A DNA stretch of 64,000 bases. Source: Litorisediminicola beolgyonensis (lineage in GTDB: Bacteria; Pseudomonadota; Alphaproteobacteria; Rhodobacterales; Rhodobacteraceae). Both the position numbers and the translations under genes were made by a program. Location: the NCBI RefSeq assembly GCF_042679605.1, contig NZ_JBHTMU010000018.1, positions 12,719 to 76,718 of the forward strand, read 5' to 3'. Shown here piece after piece: positions 8,157 through 17,151 of this stretch. Position 1 is the stretch's first letter, and each line of letters starts with the position of its first letter. Under the pieces are notes generated by a model. It did no database searches and was not told the DNA's origin. It was given only the letters and a program-made list of their open reading frames with translations.

Positions 8157-9203
8157 ATGTTCAAGCATAGTTGTGCTGCCGCTGCGTTGGTTGTCGGTGT
8201 TGCTCCGGCGGTGCAAGCCGAGGATCTTAACGCGCTGATCTGGTGCGACCACGCCGACGCTGAGCTTCTGCAGCCCTTCGAGGACGCCCATGGCGTGCGC
8301 GTCAACGTCAAGGAATACGAGGGCACTGCCGCGGGCCTGACCTTGCTAGAACAATCGCGGCCCGGCGATTGGGATGTCATGGTGATCGACGCCGTCGACG
8401 TCGGCCGCGCGGTCGAGCGGGGTCTGTTGGCGCCGCTGCCGGAGGGCGTCGCCCCGCTGGACAGCTATTTCCCCGAAGTCAGGCTCGAGGATCACGTCAC
8501 GGTCGACAACACAGTCTATGCGGCCGTGGAAAAGTTCGGCTACAACACCATCGCTTACAACAAGGCCGCGGTCGATCCGGCCGAGATGGGCTCTCTCTCG
8601 GCGTTGTGGTCTGGCAAATACGACGGGCGCATCGCCATCTATGACTATTACCTGCCGGTGCTTGGCCTTGTCGGGCTTCAGTCTGGCGTGAATACTGCCG
8701 ATCTTGACGCCGCCGCGCTCGACGGCCTGCGTGATCCGCTGATGAGCCTGAAGGCCGTGTCCAGGCAGGTGTCGGATGTGGTGGGCAGCCAGACGGCGCT
8801 TGCGACCGGGGAAGTCGACATTCTCATTGGGGGCGGCGAATGGCTGACAGCCGTGCTGAACGCAGAAAACCCCGATCTCGACTGGGCAATCCCTGAAGAG
8901 GGTGGGCTGCTCTGGGCCCAGTCACTCGCGATCGTGGAGGGGACCGAGAAGCCGGAGCTCGCCGCGGAATTCGTGAAATATGTGCTTTCGCCGGAAGGGC
9001 AGGCGCGCCTTGCGACCTCTTCGTGTTATTGGGGCATGCCTGCGAACAAGGCCGCAGGCGATGTTCTGACTGCCGAGCAGAAGGCCGTCCTGCGTTGGGA
9101 TGACCAGGCCGACTACCTGACGCGGGCCCAACTCTACCCGGTTCCGGATGCCGATACCGATGCGGCGATGCAGGACCTCTGGACGGAGATGCTTCAGAAC
9201 TGA
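8157..9203 (+). CDS. Polyamine-type ABC transporter substrate-binding protein (PotD/PotF family)
   Basis: A 348-residue periplasmic binding protein with a signal peptide (ending PAVQA) and a two-lobed fold. Features seen are LNALIWCDHAD at the N-terminus, VYAAVEKFGYNTIAYNK (about residue 120) and ALATGEVDILIGGGEW (about residue 220), all of the spermidine/putrescine/Fe(III)-type cluster. A good ribosome site (AGGAGAGG) precedes the ATG. It is the first gene of a seven-gene rightward run (importer, MBL protein, two dehydrogenases). The cargo is most likely a polyamine or other amine, not proven. Confidence 0.85.
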   Translation: MFKHSCAAAALVVGVAPAVQAEDLNALIWCDHADAELLQPFEDAHGVRVNVKEYEGTAAGLTLLEQSRPGDWDVMVIDAVDVGRAVERGLLAPLPEGVAPLDSYFPEVRLEDHVTVDNTVYAAVEKFGYNTIAYNKAAVDPAEMGSLSALWSGKYDGRIAIYDYYLPVLGLVGLQSGVNTADLDAAALDGLRDPLMSLKAVSRQVSDVVGSQTALATGEVDILIGGGEWLTAVLNAENPDLDWAIPEEGGLLWAQSLAIVEGTEKPELAAEFVKYVLSPEGQARLATSSCYWGMPANKAAGDVLTAEQKAVLRWDDQADYLTRAQLYPVPDADTDAAMQDLWTEMLQN

Positions 9204-9238
9204 GGCGCCCAGAAAATTCCGGATCAGAGACTCGCAAG

Positions 9239-10093
9239 ATGACCAGCGAACGACGCGAAAAACGTGAGGGGGCGGCGCTTGTCGCCCCGGCACTCTTGTG
9301 GACGCTGGTGTTCTTCGCCGTGCCCTTTCTGGGCATGGCGGTTCTGAGCCTTGCGCATCTTGAGGGGCGAGAGATCGTACAAAGCTACGATCTGGGCAAT
9401 TATGTCCGCATCTTCACCGATCCGTCCCTGCGGCGAGGAATCCTCGTATCGCTCGAGATCACCGCAACGGTGACCGTGCTGTCCGTGTTGCTGGCATGGC
9501 CGCTGGCCTGGATCATCGCCACCCGCGTGCCGGCGCGATGGCAGCGCATGGCTCTCTTGATCGCGGTGCTGCCGTTCTGGACTTCCTACGTTGTGCGGTC
9601 CTATTCCTGGGCGCTGGTGTTGGGAGAGAACGGGGTCGTGAACAGGGCGCTGCTCGGGATCGGAGTGCTGACCGAGCCGGTTCAGATCATGGCCACGCGT
9701 GCGGCGACCGTGACGGGGTTTGTCCATTTCTTCGTGATGCTGCTGACGCTCACGATCTATTCCAACCTGATCCAGCTGTCGCCGAACTACGCCAGGGCGG
9801 CGACCGATCTGGGCGCGTCGCGCTGGCAGGTCATCCGGTTGGTCATCCTGCCGCTGACGCTGCCTGGGGTGATGACCGGGGCCTTTCTGACCTTCGTGCT
9901 CTGCATCGGCGACTACATCACTCCGCAAATTCTTGGCGGCAACAACGAGCTCAGCTTGCCGCAACTGATCATGCTGCAACTGGGCCGACGCGGCGACTTT
10001 CCCATGGCGTCCGCCCTTTCGGTCGTTCTGATGGCCCTTGTCACGCTCGCCTACGCCGCCTCGGCACGCTGGCTGAAGATGGAGCGGATGTGA
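9239..10093 (+). CDS. ABC transporter permease, PotB type
   Basis: A 284-residue inner-membrane permease. About six hydrophobic helices and the coupling motif DLGASRWQVIRLVILPLTLPG (about residues 194-214) are seen, typical of spermidine/putrescine transporters. The gene lies 35 bp after the binding-protein gene and ends one base into the next permease. It would form the heterodimeric membrane channel with that second permease. Confidence 0.9.
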   Translation: MTSERREKREGAALVAPALLWTLVFFAVPFLGMAVLSLAHLEGREIVQSYDLGNYVRIFTDPSLRRGILVSLEITATVTVLSVLLAWPLAWIIATRVPARWQRMALLIAVLPFWTSYVVRSYSWALVLGENGVVNRALLGIGVLTEPVQIMATRAATVTGFVHFFVMLLTLTIYSNLIQLSPNYARAATDLGASRWQVIRLVILPLTLPGVMTGAFLTFVLCIGDYITPQILGGNNELSLPQLIMLQLGRRGDFPMASALSVVLMALVTLAYAASARWLKMERM

Positions 10094-10863
10094 TGCGCCT
10101 TCTGTCTTGGCTCTACCTGATCGCGCTCTTCGCCTTCATCCTCTTGCCGGTGGTGGTCCTGGTCGTCTTTTCGTTCCAGGACGGCCGCCTGCCAGTGCCG
10201 CCGTTCAAGGGCGCAACGCTCGAATGGTACGGCAAGGTTCTGTCGGACCGTGCGCTGATGGAGGCGCTGCTGAACTCGCTGCTGGTGGCGCTGGTCTCGG
10301 CCGCTGTTTCGCTCGTCCTGGGCTTTCTCGCGGCATCGGGTCTCGCCCGTGCCGTGCTGCCGGGATCGGCGCTGATGCGTGGGGCCCTCATCGCGCCGAT
10401 GACCGTGAGCTACCTGATCGTGGCGCTTGGCCTGCTTCAGATGTTCGGCGAGATCGGCGTTCGCCCCTCTCTCGTCGCAACAGGTATCGGCCATGTGGTC
10501 ATCAACCTGCCCCTTTGCTTTGCCATCGTCTATGCGTCGATCGGAGAGCACCAGAAGAGCGCGCTGAAAGCGGCGCGCGATCTTGGCGCGCGGGAGTGGC
10601 AGGTGCTTTGGTTGATTTCGGCGCCGATGTTGCTGCCCTCGCTCGCCGCCGCCTTCTTCCTGGCGTTCACCTTCTCCTGGGACGAGTTCATCATCGCCTT
10701 TCTTCTGACGCGCTTCGACGTGACCCTTCCGGTCGAAATCTGGTCGATGCTGCGCTCGGGCCTTTCGCCACAGACCAACGCGGTGGGCTCTCTCGTCTTT
10801 CTCGTTTCCATCGTCACCGTCGTCGCGCTGGAACTCACGTTGTTCCGAAAGAGGGCCAAATGA
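10093..10863 (+). CDS. ABC transporter permease, PotC type
   Basis: A 256-residue second permease of the importer, with about six helices and the coupling segment DLGAREWQVLWLISAPMLLP (about residues 165-184). The ATG shares its A with the preceding stop (TGATG). It overlaps the ATPase gene by four bases. No domain is missing relative to PotC (about 260 residues). Confidence 0.9.
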   Translation: MRLLSWLYLIALFAFILLPVVVLVVFSFQDGRLPVPPFKGATLEWYGKVLSDRALMEALLNSLLVALVSAAVSLVLGFLAASGLARAVLPGSALMRGALIAPMTVSYLIVALGLLQMFGEIGVRPSLVATGIGHVVINLPLCFAIVYASIGEHQKSALKAARDLGAREWQVLWLISAPMLLPSLAAAFFLAFTFSWDEFIIAFLLTRFDVTLPVEIWSMLRSGLSPQTNAVGSLVFLVSIVTVVALELTLFRKRAK

Positions 10864-11885
10864 CCGCCGATGTCTCTATCACCGGTGTCGAGCACCGCTT
10901 CAACTCCTTCATCGCGCTGCACCGCATCGACCTGGACATAAAGGCCGGCGAATTCATCGTCCTGCTCGGGCCGTCGGGTTGCGGCAAGACCACGCTTCTG
11001 TCGATCATCGGCGGCTTCTTCACGCCCACGAAAGGGCGGGTCGGGATCGGCGGCAAGGACATGACACATGTCGGCCCGCGCGAGCGCCCGACAACGACGA
11101 TGTTCCAGGATTACGCCCTGTTTCCCCACATGAGTCTGCTCGACAACGTTGCTTTCGGCCTGAGGACGCGCGGTTTCGGCAAGTCCGCCCGGCGCGAGAA
11201 GGCCAAAGAGATGCTGGAGATGGTCGGGCTGGCCGACAAGGGGAACCGCCGCCCGCATGAGCTCTCGGGCGGGCAGCGGCAACGCGTGGCCTTGGCGCGC
11301 GCGCTGGCGGTGGATCCTGACGTTTTGCTGCTGGACGAGCCGCTCGGCGCGCTGGACCTCAAGCTGCGCCGACAGATGCAGGACGAGCTGAAGGAGATCC
11401 AGCGCCGCGTCGGAACCACCTTCGTGCACGTAACCCACGACCAGGAAGAGGCCATGGCCATCGCCGACCGCATCGTCGTGATGAACCAAGGGCGGATCGA
11501 GCATTGCGGCACGCCGGAAGAGGTATATCTGAGCCCGCGCACCCCGTTTGCCGCCGATTTCATGGGGGAAATGAACCGCATCGACATAAAGGCGGGGGAG
11601 GGGGCGGCCAACTCGGCCCTGGGGCCTATCGCCGTGGTCGGAGGCAGTGGAACGCTCTGCCTCAGGCCCGAGAATATCGGTCTTGAGGGAGACTTCAGCC
11701 TCGGCCGCGCACGGTTGGCGCAGGCGTCGTTCCTGGGGGCGCACCAACGCTGCCATTTTCGCCCGCTCGGTGCGCCGGACCTGGAACTGGTTGCCCATCT
11801 GCCGCAGCGCATTGCCCTGCGCCCCGGCGACGAGGTCGAGCTTTTCGGCAGCCATCCGGTGATCTTTCCCAAAGAGGCCGCGTAA
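10860..11885 (+). CDS. ABC transporter ATP-binding protein, PotA type
   Basis: A 341-residue ATPase with Walker A (GPSGCGKTT, about residue 38), a Q-loop in FQDYALFPH, signature LSGGQRQRV, Walker B (VLLLDEPLGALD), an H-loop histidine in VTHDQEEA, and a C-terminal TOBE-like regulatory domain (about 240-341). This is the layout of PotA/PotG proteins. The start is the ATG overlapping the permease stop. It powers the importer encoded by the three genes before it. Confidence 0.92.
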   Translation: MTADVSITGVEHRFNSFIALHRIDLDIKAGEFIVLLGPSGCGKTTLLSIIGGFFTPTKGRVGIGGKDMTHVGPRERPTTTMFQDYALFPHMSLLDNVAFGLRTRGFGKSARREKAKEMLEMVGLADKGNRRPHELSGGQRQRVALARALAVDPDVLLLDEPLGALDLKLRRQMQDELKEIQRRVGTTFVHVTHDQEEAMAIADRIVVMNQGRIEHCGTPEEVYLSPRTPFAADFMGEMNRIDIKAGEGAANSALGPIAVVGGSGTLCLRPENIGLEGDFSLGRARLAQASFLGAHQRCHFRPLGAPDLELVAHLPQRIALRPGDEVELFGSHPVIFPKEAA

Positions 11886-12610
11886 TGCGGATCCCTCCGA
11901 AAGACTGGTATCGCCAGCGCTCGGTTGGAGATGGCATCACCTGGATCGACGAGCCGCATATCCAGGAGTTCTACCGCTGCAATATCTGGCATGTGCGGGG
12001 GCGGGATCGGGACTTGATGGTGGACAGTGGCATGGGCGTGGTGTCGCTGCGCGAATGGGTGCCTCTGGTCAGCGAACGCCCGCTTGACGCGGTGGCCAGC
12101 CACACGCATTTCGACCATATCGGCTGTCACCACGAATTTCCCTGCCGCCTGTGTCACGAGGCGGAGGCGGACATCCTTGCCACTCCGTCGCGGAGGGCGA
12201 CGCTTGCCGACCCTTATGTGACGGACGACATCTTCGACGCGCTTCCGGACGTGGCCTACCAATCGACGACCTACGCCGTGACGTCAGCGCCGGCGACGCG
12301 GCTCCTGGCGGACGGCGACGTGATCGACCTTGGCGATCGCAGGTTCGAAGTGATCCACACCCCCGGCCATAGCCCGGGTGGCATTGCACTGTGGGAAGCA
12401 CAGACCGGCATCCTGATCTCGGGCGACATCGTCTATGACGGCCCGCTCATCGAAGACACCTACCACTCGGATGCCGCCGATTACGTCGCTTCGATGCGGC
12501 GGCTGCTCAGGCTACCCGTGCGCATCGTGCATGGCGGGCATTTCCCGTCCTTCTCGGGCGCGCGGCTGACCGAACTGATCACAACCTGGCTCAGGGACAA
12601 GGACCTCTGA
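11885..12610 (+). CDS. MBL-fold metallohydrolase
   Basis: A 241-residue metallo-beta-lactamase-fold hydrolase. The metal site is complete: a THFDH motif (about residue 74), a later histidine in HTPGHSPGG (about residue 160), an aspartate in SGDIVYDG and a final histidine in VHGGHFPS. Members include thioesterases, glyoxalase II and phosphodiesterases, so the substrate stays open. It is translationally coupled both to the ATPase gene and to the aldehyde dehydrogenase gene. This points to a role in handling a product of the imported compound, perhaps a thioester or lactone. Confidence 0.85.
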   Translation: MRIPPKDWYRQRSVGDGITWIDEPHIQEFYRCNIWHVRGRDRDLMVDSGMGVVSLREWVPLVSERPLDAVASHTHFDHIGCHHEFPCRLCHEAEADILATPSRRATLADPYVTDDIFDALPDVAYQSTTYAVTSAPATRLLADGDVIDLGDRRFEVIHTPGHSPGGIALWEAQTGILISGDIVYDGPLIEDTYHSDAADYVASMRRLLRLPVRIVHGGHFPSFSGARLTELITTWLRDKDL

Positions 12611-14031
12611 TGGACCATTCGCTGTTCTATATCGGCGGCTCCTGGGTGCCGCCACTTGCCGCAAATCCTTTTGCCGTCGAGAACCCGGCGACCGAGGAAA
12701 CGGTGACCCATATTTCGCTCGGCAGCGCGGCGGATGTCGATCGTGCGGTGGCCGCAGCGCGCGCCGCCTTTCCCGGCTGGGCGGCCACGCCCCTGTCGGA
12801 GCGCCGCGCAACGGTCGAGCGGTTCTTGCAGATCTACAAGAACGGCTACGAGGAGATGGCCCGTGCGATCTCGACCGAGATGGGCGCACCGATCACCATG
12901 GCCCGAGAGCAGCAGGCCGACACCGGCATCGGCCACACCCAGGGGTTTCTCGACGCGCTCGGTGCGCTGGACTGGGAATGGCACCTGCCGAATGGCGATA
13001 CTCTCATGCGAGACCCCATCGGCGTCGTCGGACTGATCACGCCCTGGAACTGGCCGGTGAACCAGATCGCGCTCAAGGTCATCCCGGCGCTGCTCACCGG
13101 ATGCCCCTGCGTGCTGAAACCGTCCGAGATCGCGCCGCTTTCGGCGATGATCTTCGCGCGGATGCTCGATGCCGCAGGGCTGCTGGCCGGCGTCTTCAAT
13201 CTGGTGAACGGCACCGGTCCAGAGGTCGGCGCCGCCCTGTCCCGGCACCCGGATATCGCGATGATGTCCTTCACCGGCTCGACCCGCGCGGGGGCGGCAG
13301 TGTCCCGAGATGCCGCAGACACCGTCAAGCGCGTGACGCTGGAACTGGGCGGCAAGAATCCCAACATCGTCTTCGCCGATTGCAACTTGGCCGAGCGCGT
13401 GGCGGGAGCGGTGGCCGAGTGCATGAACAACAGCGGCCAAAGCTGCGATGCGCCGACCCGGCTCATCGTCGAGCGGTCGGTCTATGACCAAGTGGTCGAT
13501 CTGGTTCGCGCGGCGGCAGAGGCGACAGAGGTCGGCGACCCGGGGCAGGAGGGGCCGCATATCGGCCCGCTGGTGTCGGGTCTGCAATGGGACCGTGTCC
13601 AGGCGCTGATCCAGGCAGGCATCGAGGATACCGGTCGTCTGATCTCGGGCGGCCTTGGCAAGCCCGAGGGCTTCGACACCGGGCACTATGCCCGCCCGAC
13701 CGTCTTTGCGGATTTGACGCCCGACATGCGCCTCTGGCACCAGGAGGTGTTCGGCCCGGTGCTGACCATCACCCCGTTCGAAGACGAGGCCGAGGCGATC
13801 CGGCTGGCCAATGACACGACCTATGGACTAGCGGCCTATGTGCAGACCGGCGACAGCGCGCGTGCGCGCAGGGTGGCCCGGCAGCTGCGCGCGGGCATGG
13901 TGCATGTCAACGGGGCCCCGCACAATTACGGCAGCCCCTTTGGTGGCTATGGCCAGTCGGGCAACGGGCGCGAAGGCGGGTTGCTGGGGCTTGAGGATTT
14001 CACCGAGGTCAAGGCGGTGCACGGCCTGTGA
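12610..14031 (+). CDS. NAD(P)-dependent aldehyde dehydrogenase
   Basis: A 473-residue ALDH-superfamily enzyme that oxidises an aldehyde to a carboxylate. The cofactor loop (SFTGSTRAGAAV, about residue 220), the catalytic glutamate in LELGGKNP (about residue 245) and the nucleophile cysteine in NNSGQSCDAPTR (about residue 279) are all present. The length is normal. Its start overlaps the MBL stop by one base. With an amine importer upstream, an aminoaldehyde made by oxidation or transamination of a polyamine is a reasonable substrate, though no deaminating enzyme is seen in this run. Confidence 0.9.
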   Translation: MDHSLFYIGGSWVPPLAANPFAVENPATEETVTHISLGSAADVDRAVAAARAAFPGWAATPLSERRATVERFLQIYKNGYEEMARAISTEMGAPITMAREQQADTGIGHTQGFLDALGALDWEWHLPNGDTLMRDPIGVVGLITPWNWPVNQIALKVIPALLTGCPCVLKPSEIAPLSAMIFARMLDAAGLLAGVFNLVNGTGPEVGAALSRHPDIAMMSFTGSTRAGAAVSRDAADTVKRVTLELGGKNPNIVFADCNLAERVAGAVAECMNNSGQSCDAPTRLIVERSVYDQVVDLVRAAAEATEVGDPGQEGPHIGPLVSGLQWDRVQALIQAGIEDTGRLISGGLGKPEGFDTGHYARPTVFADLTPDMRLWHQEVFGPVLTITPFEDEAEAIRLANDTTYGLAAYVQTGDSARARRVARQLRAGMVHVNGAPHNYGSPFGGYGQSGNGREGGLLGLEDFTEVKAVHGL

Positions 14032-14041
14032 CCGCCGCGGC

Positions 14042-14059
14042 CCGTGCTTTCCAGCACGG
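14042..14059. other. Intercistronic hairpin
   Basis: CCGTGCT and AGCACGG form a perfect 7-bp stem around a TTCC loop, 10 bases after the aldehyde dehydrogenase stop and before the alcohol dehydrogenase gene. No T-run follows, so it is more likely an mRNA-stabilising or partially attenuating stem than a terminator. Confidence 0.4.
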
Positions 14060-14149
14060 ACTTGGACCATGTCCGCGCCTCCAAGGGGCTGAGGGCGTCG
14101 TTCGCTCGACATGAGGAGTAATGCGGATGAATCCGGAAACCCCCACACG

Positions 14150-15205
14150 ATGACTGGTCTTCCCGCCAAGATGAAAGCGGCTTTCTGCGACCGCCCCGGC
14201 GCGGCGCTGGACATCCGCGAGGTGCCTGTGCCCAGCCCGTCCGCGGGGCAATACCTTGTGCGGGTCGAGGCCTGCGGAATCTGCCATTCCGACCTGCATC
14301 TGCAACTGGGCGAAGAGCCCCTGCCCGATGATGTGTTCCCGCTCTGCCTCGGGCACGAAGGCGTGGGGCGCATCGTTGCGGGGGGCGGGCCTCTTCCGAT
14401 AGGCACGCGGGTTGCGCTGCCATGGCTTTATTCCGCCGACCCGGCCAGCGATCCGACGCTGCGCGGCAAGGAGAACTATTGCCCACATCAGAAGGCCCGT
14501 GGCATAGATGCGCCCGGAGCCTTTGCGGAATATGCGTTGCTCGAAACGGAATTTGCGGTCGAGATCCCCGATGCCATTGCAACCGACGCTGCCGGGCCGC
14601 TTCTTTGCGCGGGACTGACCGCGTGGTCGGCCCTGGGCCGCTGCGACATCCAGCCTGGCCAGCGCCTGCTGATCGTCGGTGCGGGCGGGCTGGGCCAATA
14701 TGCGATTTCGATCGGGCTGGCCCGGGGGCTGGCGGTGGCCGTGGTCGATCCGGACCCCCGCAAGCGGCGCGAGGCGTTGCGCCAGGGCGCGGGCATCGCC
14801 ATCGGCCCCGACGACCCGGCAGCGATCCGGGCGTGGGGCGGCGCGGATGTGGTTGTCAACTTCGCTCCGACCGCGACGGTCTGGGAGCTGATCACCGGCG
14901 TCGTCAACCCGCTGAGCCAGATCGTCCTTGTCGCGCTTGTTCAAGAGCCCGTGCCGCTTTCGGCAATGTGGCTCATCAACGGAGGTCACCGGGTGATGGG
15001 CTCTTCCGTCGGCACCCGGGCGGACCTGCGGGACTATCTGCACTTCGCCGCCGAACATCCTCCCTCAGTGGCCATCGACGTCCTTCCCTTCGCGCAGGTC
15101 AACCAGGGGCTGGAGCGGCTCGCCGCCGGTGACGTCACCGGGCGACTTGTCTTGCGGTTCGAGGTTTCGGTAGAGCCGTCCTCTGGCGGCCTGAGCGAGG
15201 AGTAG
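14150..15205 (+). CDS. Zinc-type alcohol dehydrogenase lacking the structural-zinc cysteines
   Basis: About 351 residues, medium-chain dehydrogenase/reductase superfamily. Catalytic-zinc ligands are visible: the cysteine in CGICHSDLH, the histidine in GHEGVG, and a cysteine in PLLCAGLTAW. The NAD-binding motif GAGGLGQYA follows (about residue 185). The structural-zinc lobe is unusual: where four cysteines normally sit, only the last one (ENYCPHQ) remains. Starts at 14111, 14150 and 14171 are all possible; 14150 is a compromise. It probably interconverts an alcohol and the aldehyde used by the upstream enzyme. Confidence 0.85.
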   Translation: MTGLPAKMKAAFCDRPGAALDIREVPVPSPSAGQYLVRVEACGICHSDLHLQLGEEPLPDDVFPLCLGHEGVGRIVAGGGPLPIGTRVALPWLYSADPASDPTLRGKENYCPHQKARGIDAPGAFAEYALLETEFAVEIPDAIATDAAGPLLCAGLTAWSALGRCDIQPGQRLLIVGAGGLGQYAISIGLARGLAVAVVDPDPRKRREALRQGAGIAIGPDDPAAIRAWGGADVVVNFAPTATVWELITGVVNPLSQIVLVALVQEPVPLSAMWLINGGHRVMGSSVGTRADLRDYLHFAAEHPPSVAIDVLPFAQVNQGLERLAAGDVTGRLVLRFEVSVEPSSGGLSEE

Positions 15206-15400
15206 GCGCAATCCGTGGTTACGATGCGCAAAAAAAGTCGGCTGCGTGCACGCGCTGATCAGCTCGCATTTCTTGGGTCCGACCTGCCGAAAGCGATGCG
15301 GTGAGCGCCTGTCGAAATAATCGGCATCACTTGGCCAAGCTCGCGGGGTCCGTAAACGCGCCCGATTACAATGCCGGTCCCATCCGGCAGTGAACTTGTT

Positions 15401-15433
15401 CGGTTCGTCCCACAGCCTGGCCGGTTCGTTCCA
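15401..15433. promoter_or_regulatory. Tandem 12-bp repeats 21 bp apart upstream of LysR gene
   Basis: CGGTTCGTCCCA (15401-15412) recurs as CGGTTCGTTCCA (15422-15433) with one difference, exactly 21 bp (two helical turns) later. It is 48 bp before the ATG of the LysR-type gene, where such regulators bind for autoregulation. No partner gene is divergent here, so control of the regulator itself is the simplest reading. Confidence 0.4.
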
Positions 15434-15480
15434 TTCTTCTCGGATTGACCAGAGTTTATGTTGGGATTTATCAAACTATC

Positions 15481-16377
15481 ATGCGATTGGCCGGATCTGA
15501 TCTTCGACTCCTGAGCGTCTTTGACGCGGTCGTGCGCCATGGTGGCTTTGCGGCGGCGCAGACAGAGTTGAACATCGGCCCGTCCACGATCAGCAATCAC
15601 ATATCCGCCCTCGAAGAACGCCTCGGCTGCACCCTGTGTCAGCGGGGGCGCGGTGGCTTCCGGGTGACCGAAAAGGGCCAGATCGTACATGCCGAAGCGC
15701 AAAAGCTTCTGGCAAGCATCGACGGCTTTTCGGAATCTGTCAGCACGCTGCGCGGCAAACTCGTGGGCACGCTTCGCGTGGGTATCGTGGATGCCATCGC
15801 AACGGATGGAAGCTCGCGCCTCTCCGAGACGTTTGGACATTACTTCGGCACACCAAACGGCATCCATCTGGAAGTGAGGCAGTTGTCACCGCAAGACCTG
15901 CTTCAGAGAATCTACGACGGCCTGATCGACGTCGGTGTCGGAAGTTTTCCAAACAAGCTTGCGGGCCTGACCTACGAGGAACTCTATCACGAGACGCACT
16001 CCCTCTACTTCGCGATGTCACATCCTCTGGCCAGACGAGACATCGAAAGCGTCAGTGTCGAGGATCTGGCCGGGTTCGACGTGGTCGGGCGCGGCTATTG
16101 GCGCGACCGGATGCATGGGCAGCTGGGTCTGCGCAACGTCAAGGCGATCGTCTATGAGATCGAACCGCAGCTGATCCTGATCCGGAGCGGGAAGTTCATA
16201 GGGTTTCTGCCCGATCACTTTGCGGATCACTGGGTGAAACAAGGCGTTTTGGGCAGGCTGCCGCTGTCAGAAGCAGGGTATGGCTGCTCCTTCGAGCTTG
16301 TTTACAAGAAGGCACCCCGCCAGGGCCGCGCCGTGCGCAAGTTCATCGACACCGTTCTCGAAATGCACCGGTCATAG
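15481..16377 (+). CDS. LysR family transcriptional regulator
   Basis: A 298-residue regulator: winged-helix DNA-binding domain at about 1-65 (GGFAAAQTELNIGPSTISNHISALEERLG) and a LysR substrate domain at about 90-295. The ATG at 15481 is preferred over a TTG 36 bases upstream because family proteins begin just ahead of the DLRLL helix. It converges on the leftward nitrilase/importer operon, overlapping it by six bases, and probably controls one of the two amine operons. Confidence 0.9.
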   Translation: MRLAGSDLRLLSVFDAVVRHGGFAAAQTELNIGPSTISNHISALEERLGCTLCQRGRGGFRVTEKGQIVHAEAQKLLASIDGFSESVSTLRGKLVGTLRVGIVDAIATDGSSRLSETFGHYFGTPNGIHLEVRQLSPQDLLQRIYDGLIDVGVGSFPNKLAGLTYEELYHETHSLYFAMSHPLARRDIESVSVEDLAGFDVVGRGYWRDRMHGQLGLRNVKAIVYEIEPQLILIRSGKFIGFLPDHFADHWVKQGVLGRLPLSEAGYGCSFELVYKKAPRQGRAVRKFIDTVLEMHRS

Positions 16378-17151
16378 GCCGATTTCGTCAAGATAAACGA
16401 AGTCCGCACGCGCTAGGGCGATGCCTCCAGGGTACAGGTCGGCGAGCAGAAGGCACTCCTCCGCGCCTTCCGCCGCGACAATCGTCTTTCCATCCGGCCC
16501 CGCAACGGTACTTTGCCCCAGATAGGTTTGACTGCCCTCGGTTCCCGTCCGATTGGCGTAGGCTACGAACACTTGGTTTTCCAGCGCGCGCGTGGCGATC
16601 AGGTGTTGCGCCACGGGTTCGAAGGGCTTCATGAGGGCGGTGGGCACAACAATCAGGTCGCACTGCTGGCGGGCGAGATGGCGCACGGTCTCGGGAAACT
16701 CGACATCGAAACAGATCAGGAGGCCGATCCGCCATTTCCGGAAGGTAAAGGTCAAAGGCGCGGTGCCACGCTGGAAGATGCCCTTTTCCCAGTCCCCGTA
16801 AAGCATCTGCTTGCGGTAGGTGCCGATCAGCCCTTTTTGCGGATCGAAAACGAAAGCCGCGTTCGAAAGCCGCCCATTGCATTTGGCATAGCTGCCAACG
16901 ACGAGGGCAAGGCCGGTCTCGCGCGATATCCGAGCGAGCCGCGCGGTCACGTTTTCGGTGACATCCTCGACGATGTCATGAGGGGATTTGGTGACGTAGC
17001 CGGTCAGAAAGCATTCGGGGAATACCAAGAGGCCCGCGCCCTCCTGTGAGGCCTGACCGGCCCGGATGGCGATCTCGTCGAGATTGTCCCGAACGGCACC
17101 GCTGGTGCCGCCGCCTTGCCAGAGCGCAATCCTCAGCCCGTCGACGGTCAT
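16372..17151 (-). CDS. Carbon-nitrogen hydrolase (nitrilase superfamily amidase)
   Basis: A 259-residue nitrilase-superfamily amidase. The Glu-Lys-Cys triad is complete: Glu in FPECFLTGY (about residue 46), Lys in TYRKQMLYGDWE (about residue 113) and Cys in LLICFDVEFPE (about residue 147). Short members like this are amidases (for example N-carbamoylputrescine or omega-amide hydrolases) rather than true nitrilases. Its start overlaps the stop of the leftward permease gene by four bases, so it is the last gene of a five-gene importer operon, and its substrate is probably the imported compound or its product. Confidence 0.87.
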   Translation of the reverse strand: MTVDGLRIALWQGGGTSGAVRDNLDEIAIRAGQASQEGAGLLVFPECFLTGYVTKSPHDIVEDVTENVTARLARISRETGLALVVGSYAKCNGRLSNAAFVFDPQKGLIGTYRKQMLYGDWEKGIFQRGTAPLTFTFRKWRIGLLICFDVEFPETVRHLARQQCDLIVVPTALMKPFEPVAQHLIATRALENQVFVAYANRTGTEGSQTYLGQSTVAGPDGKTIVAAEGAEECLLLADLYPGGIALARADFVYLDEIGL

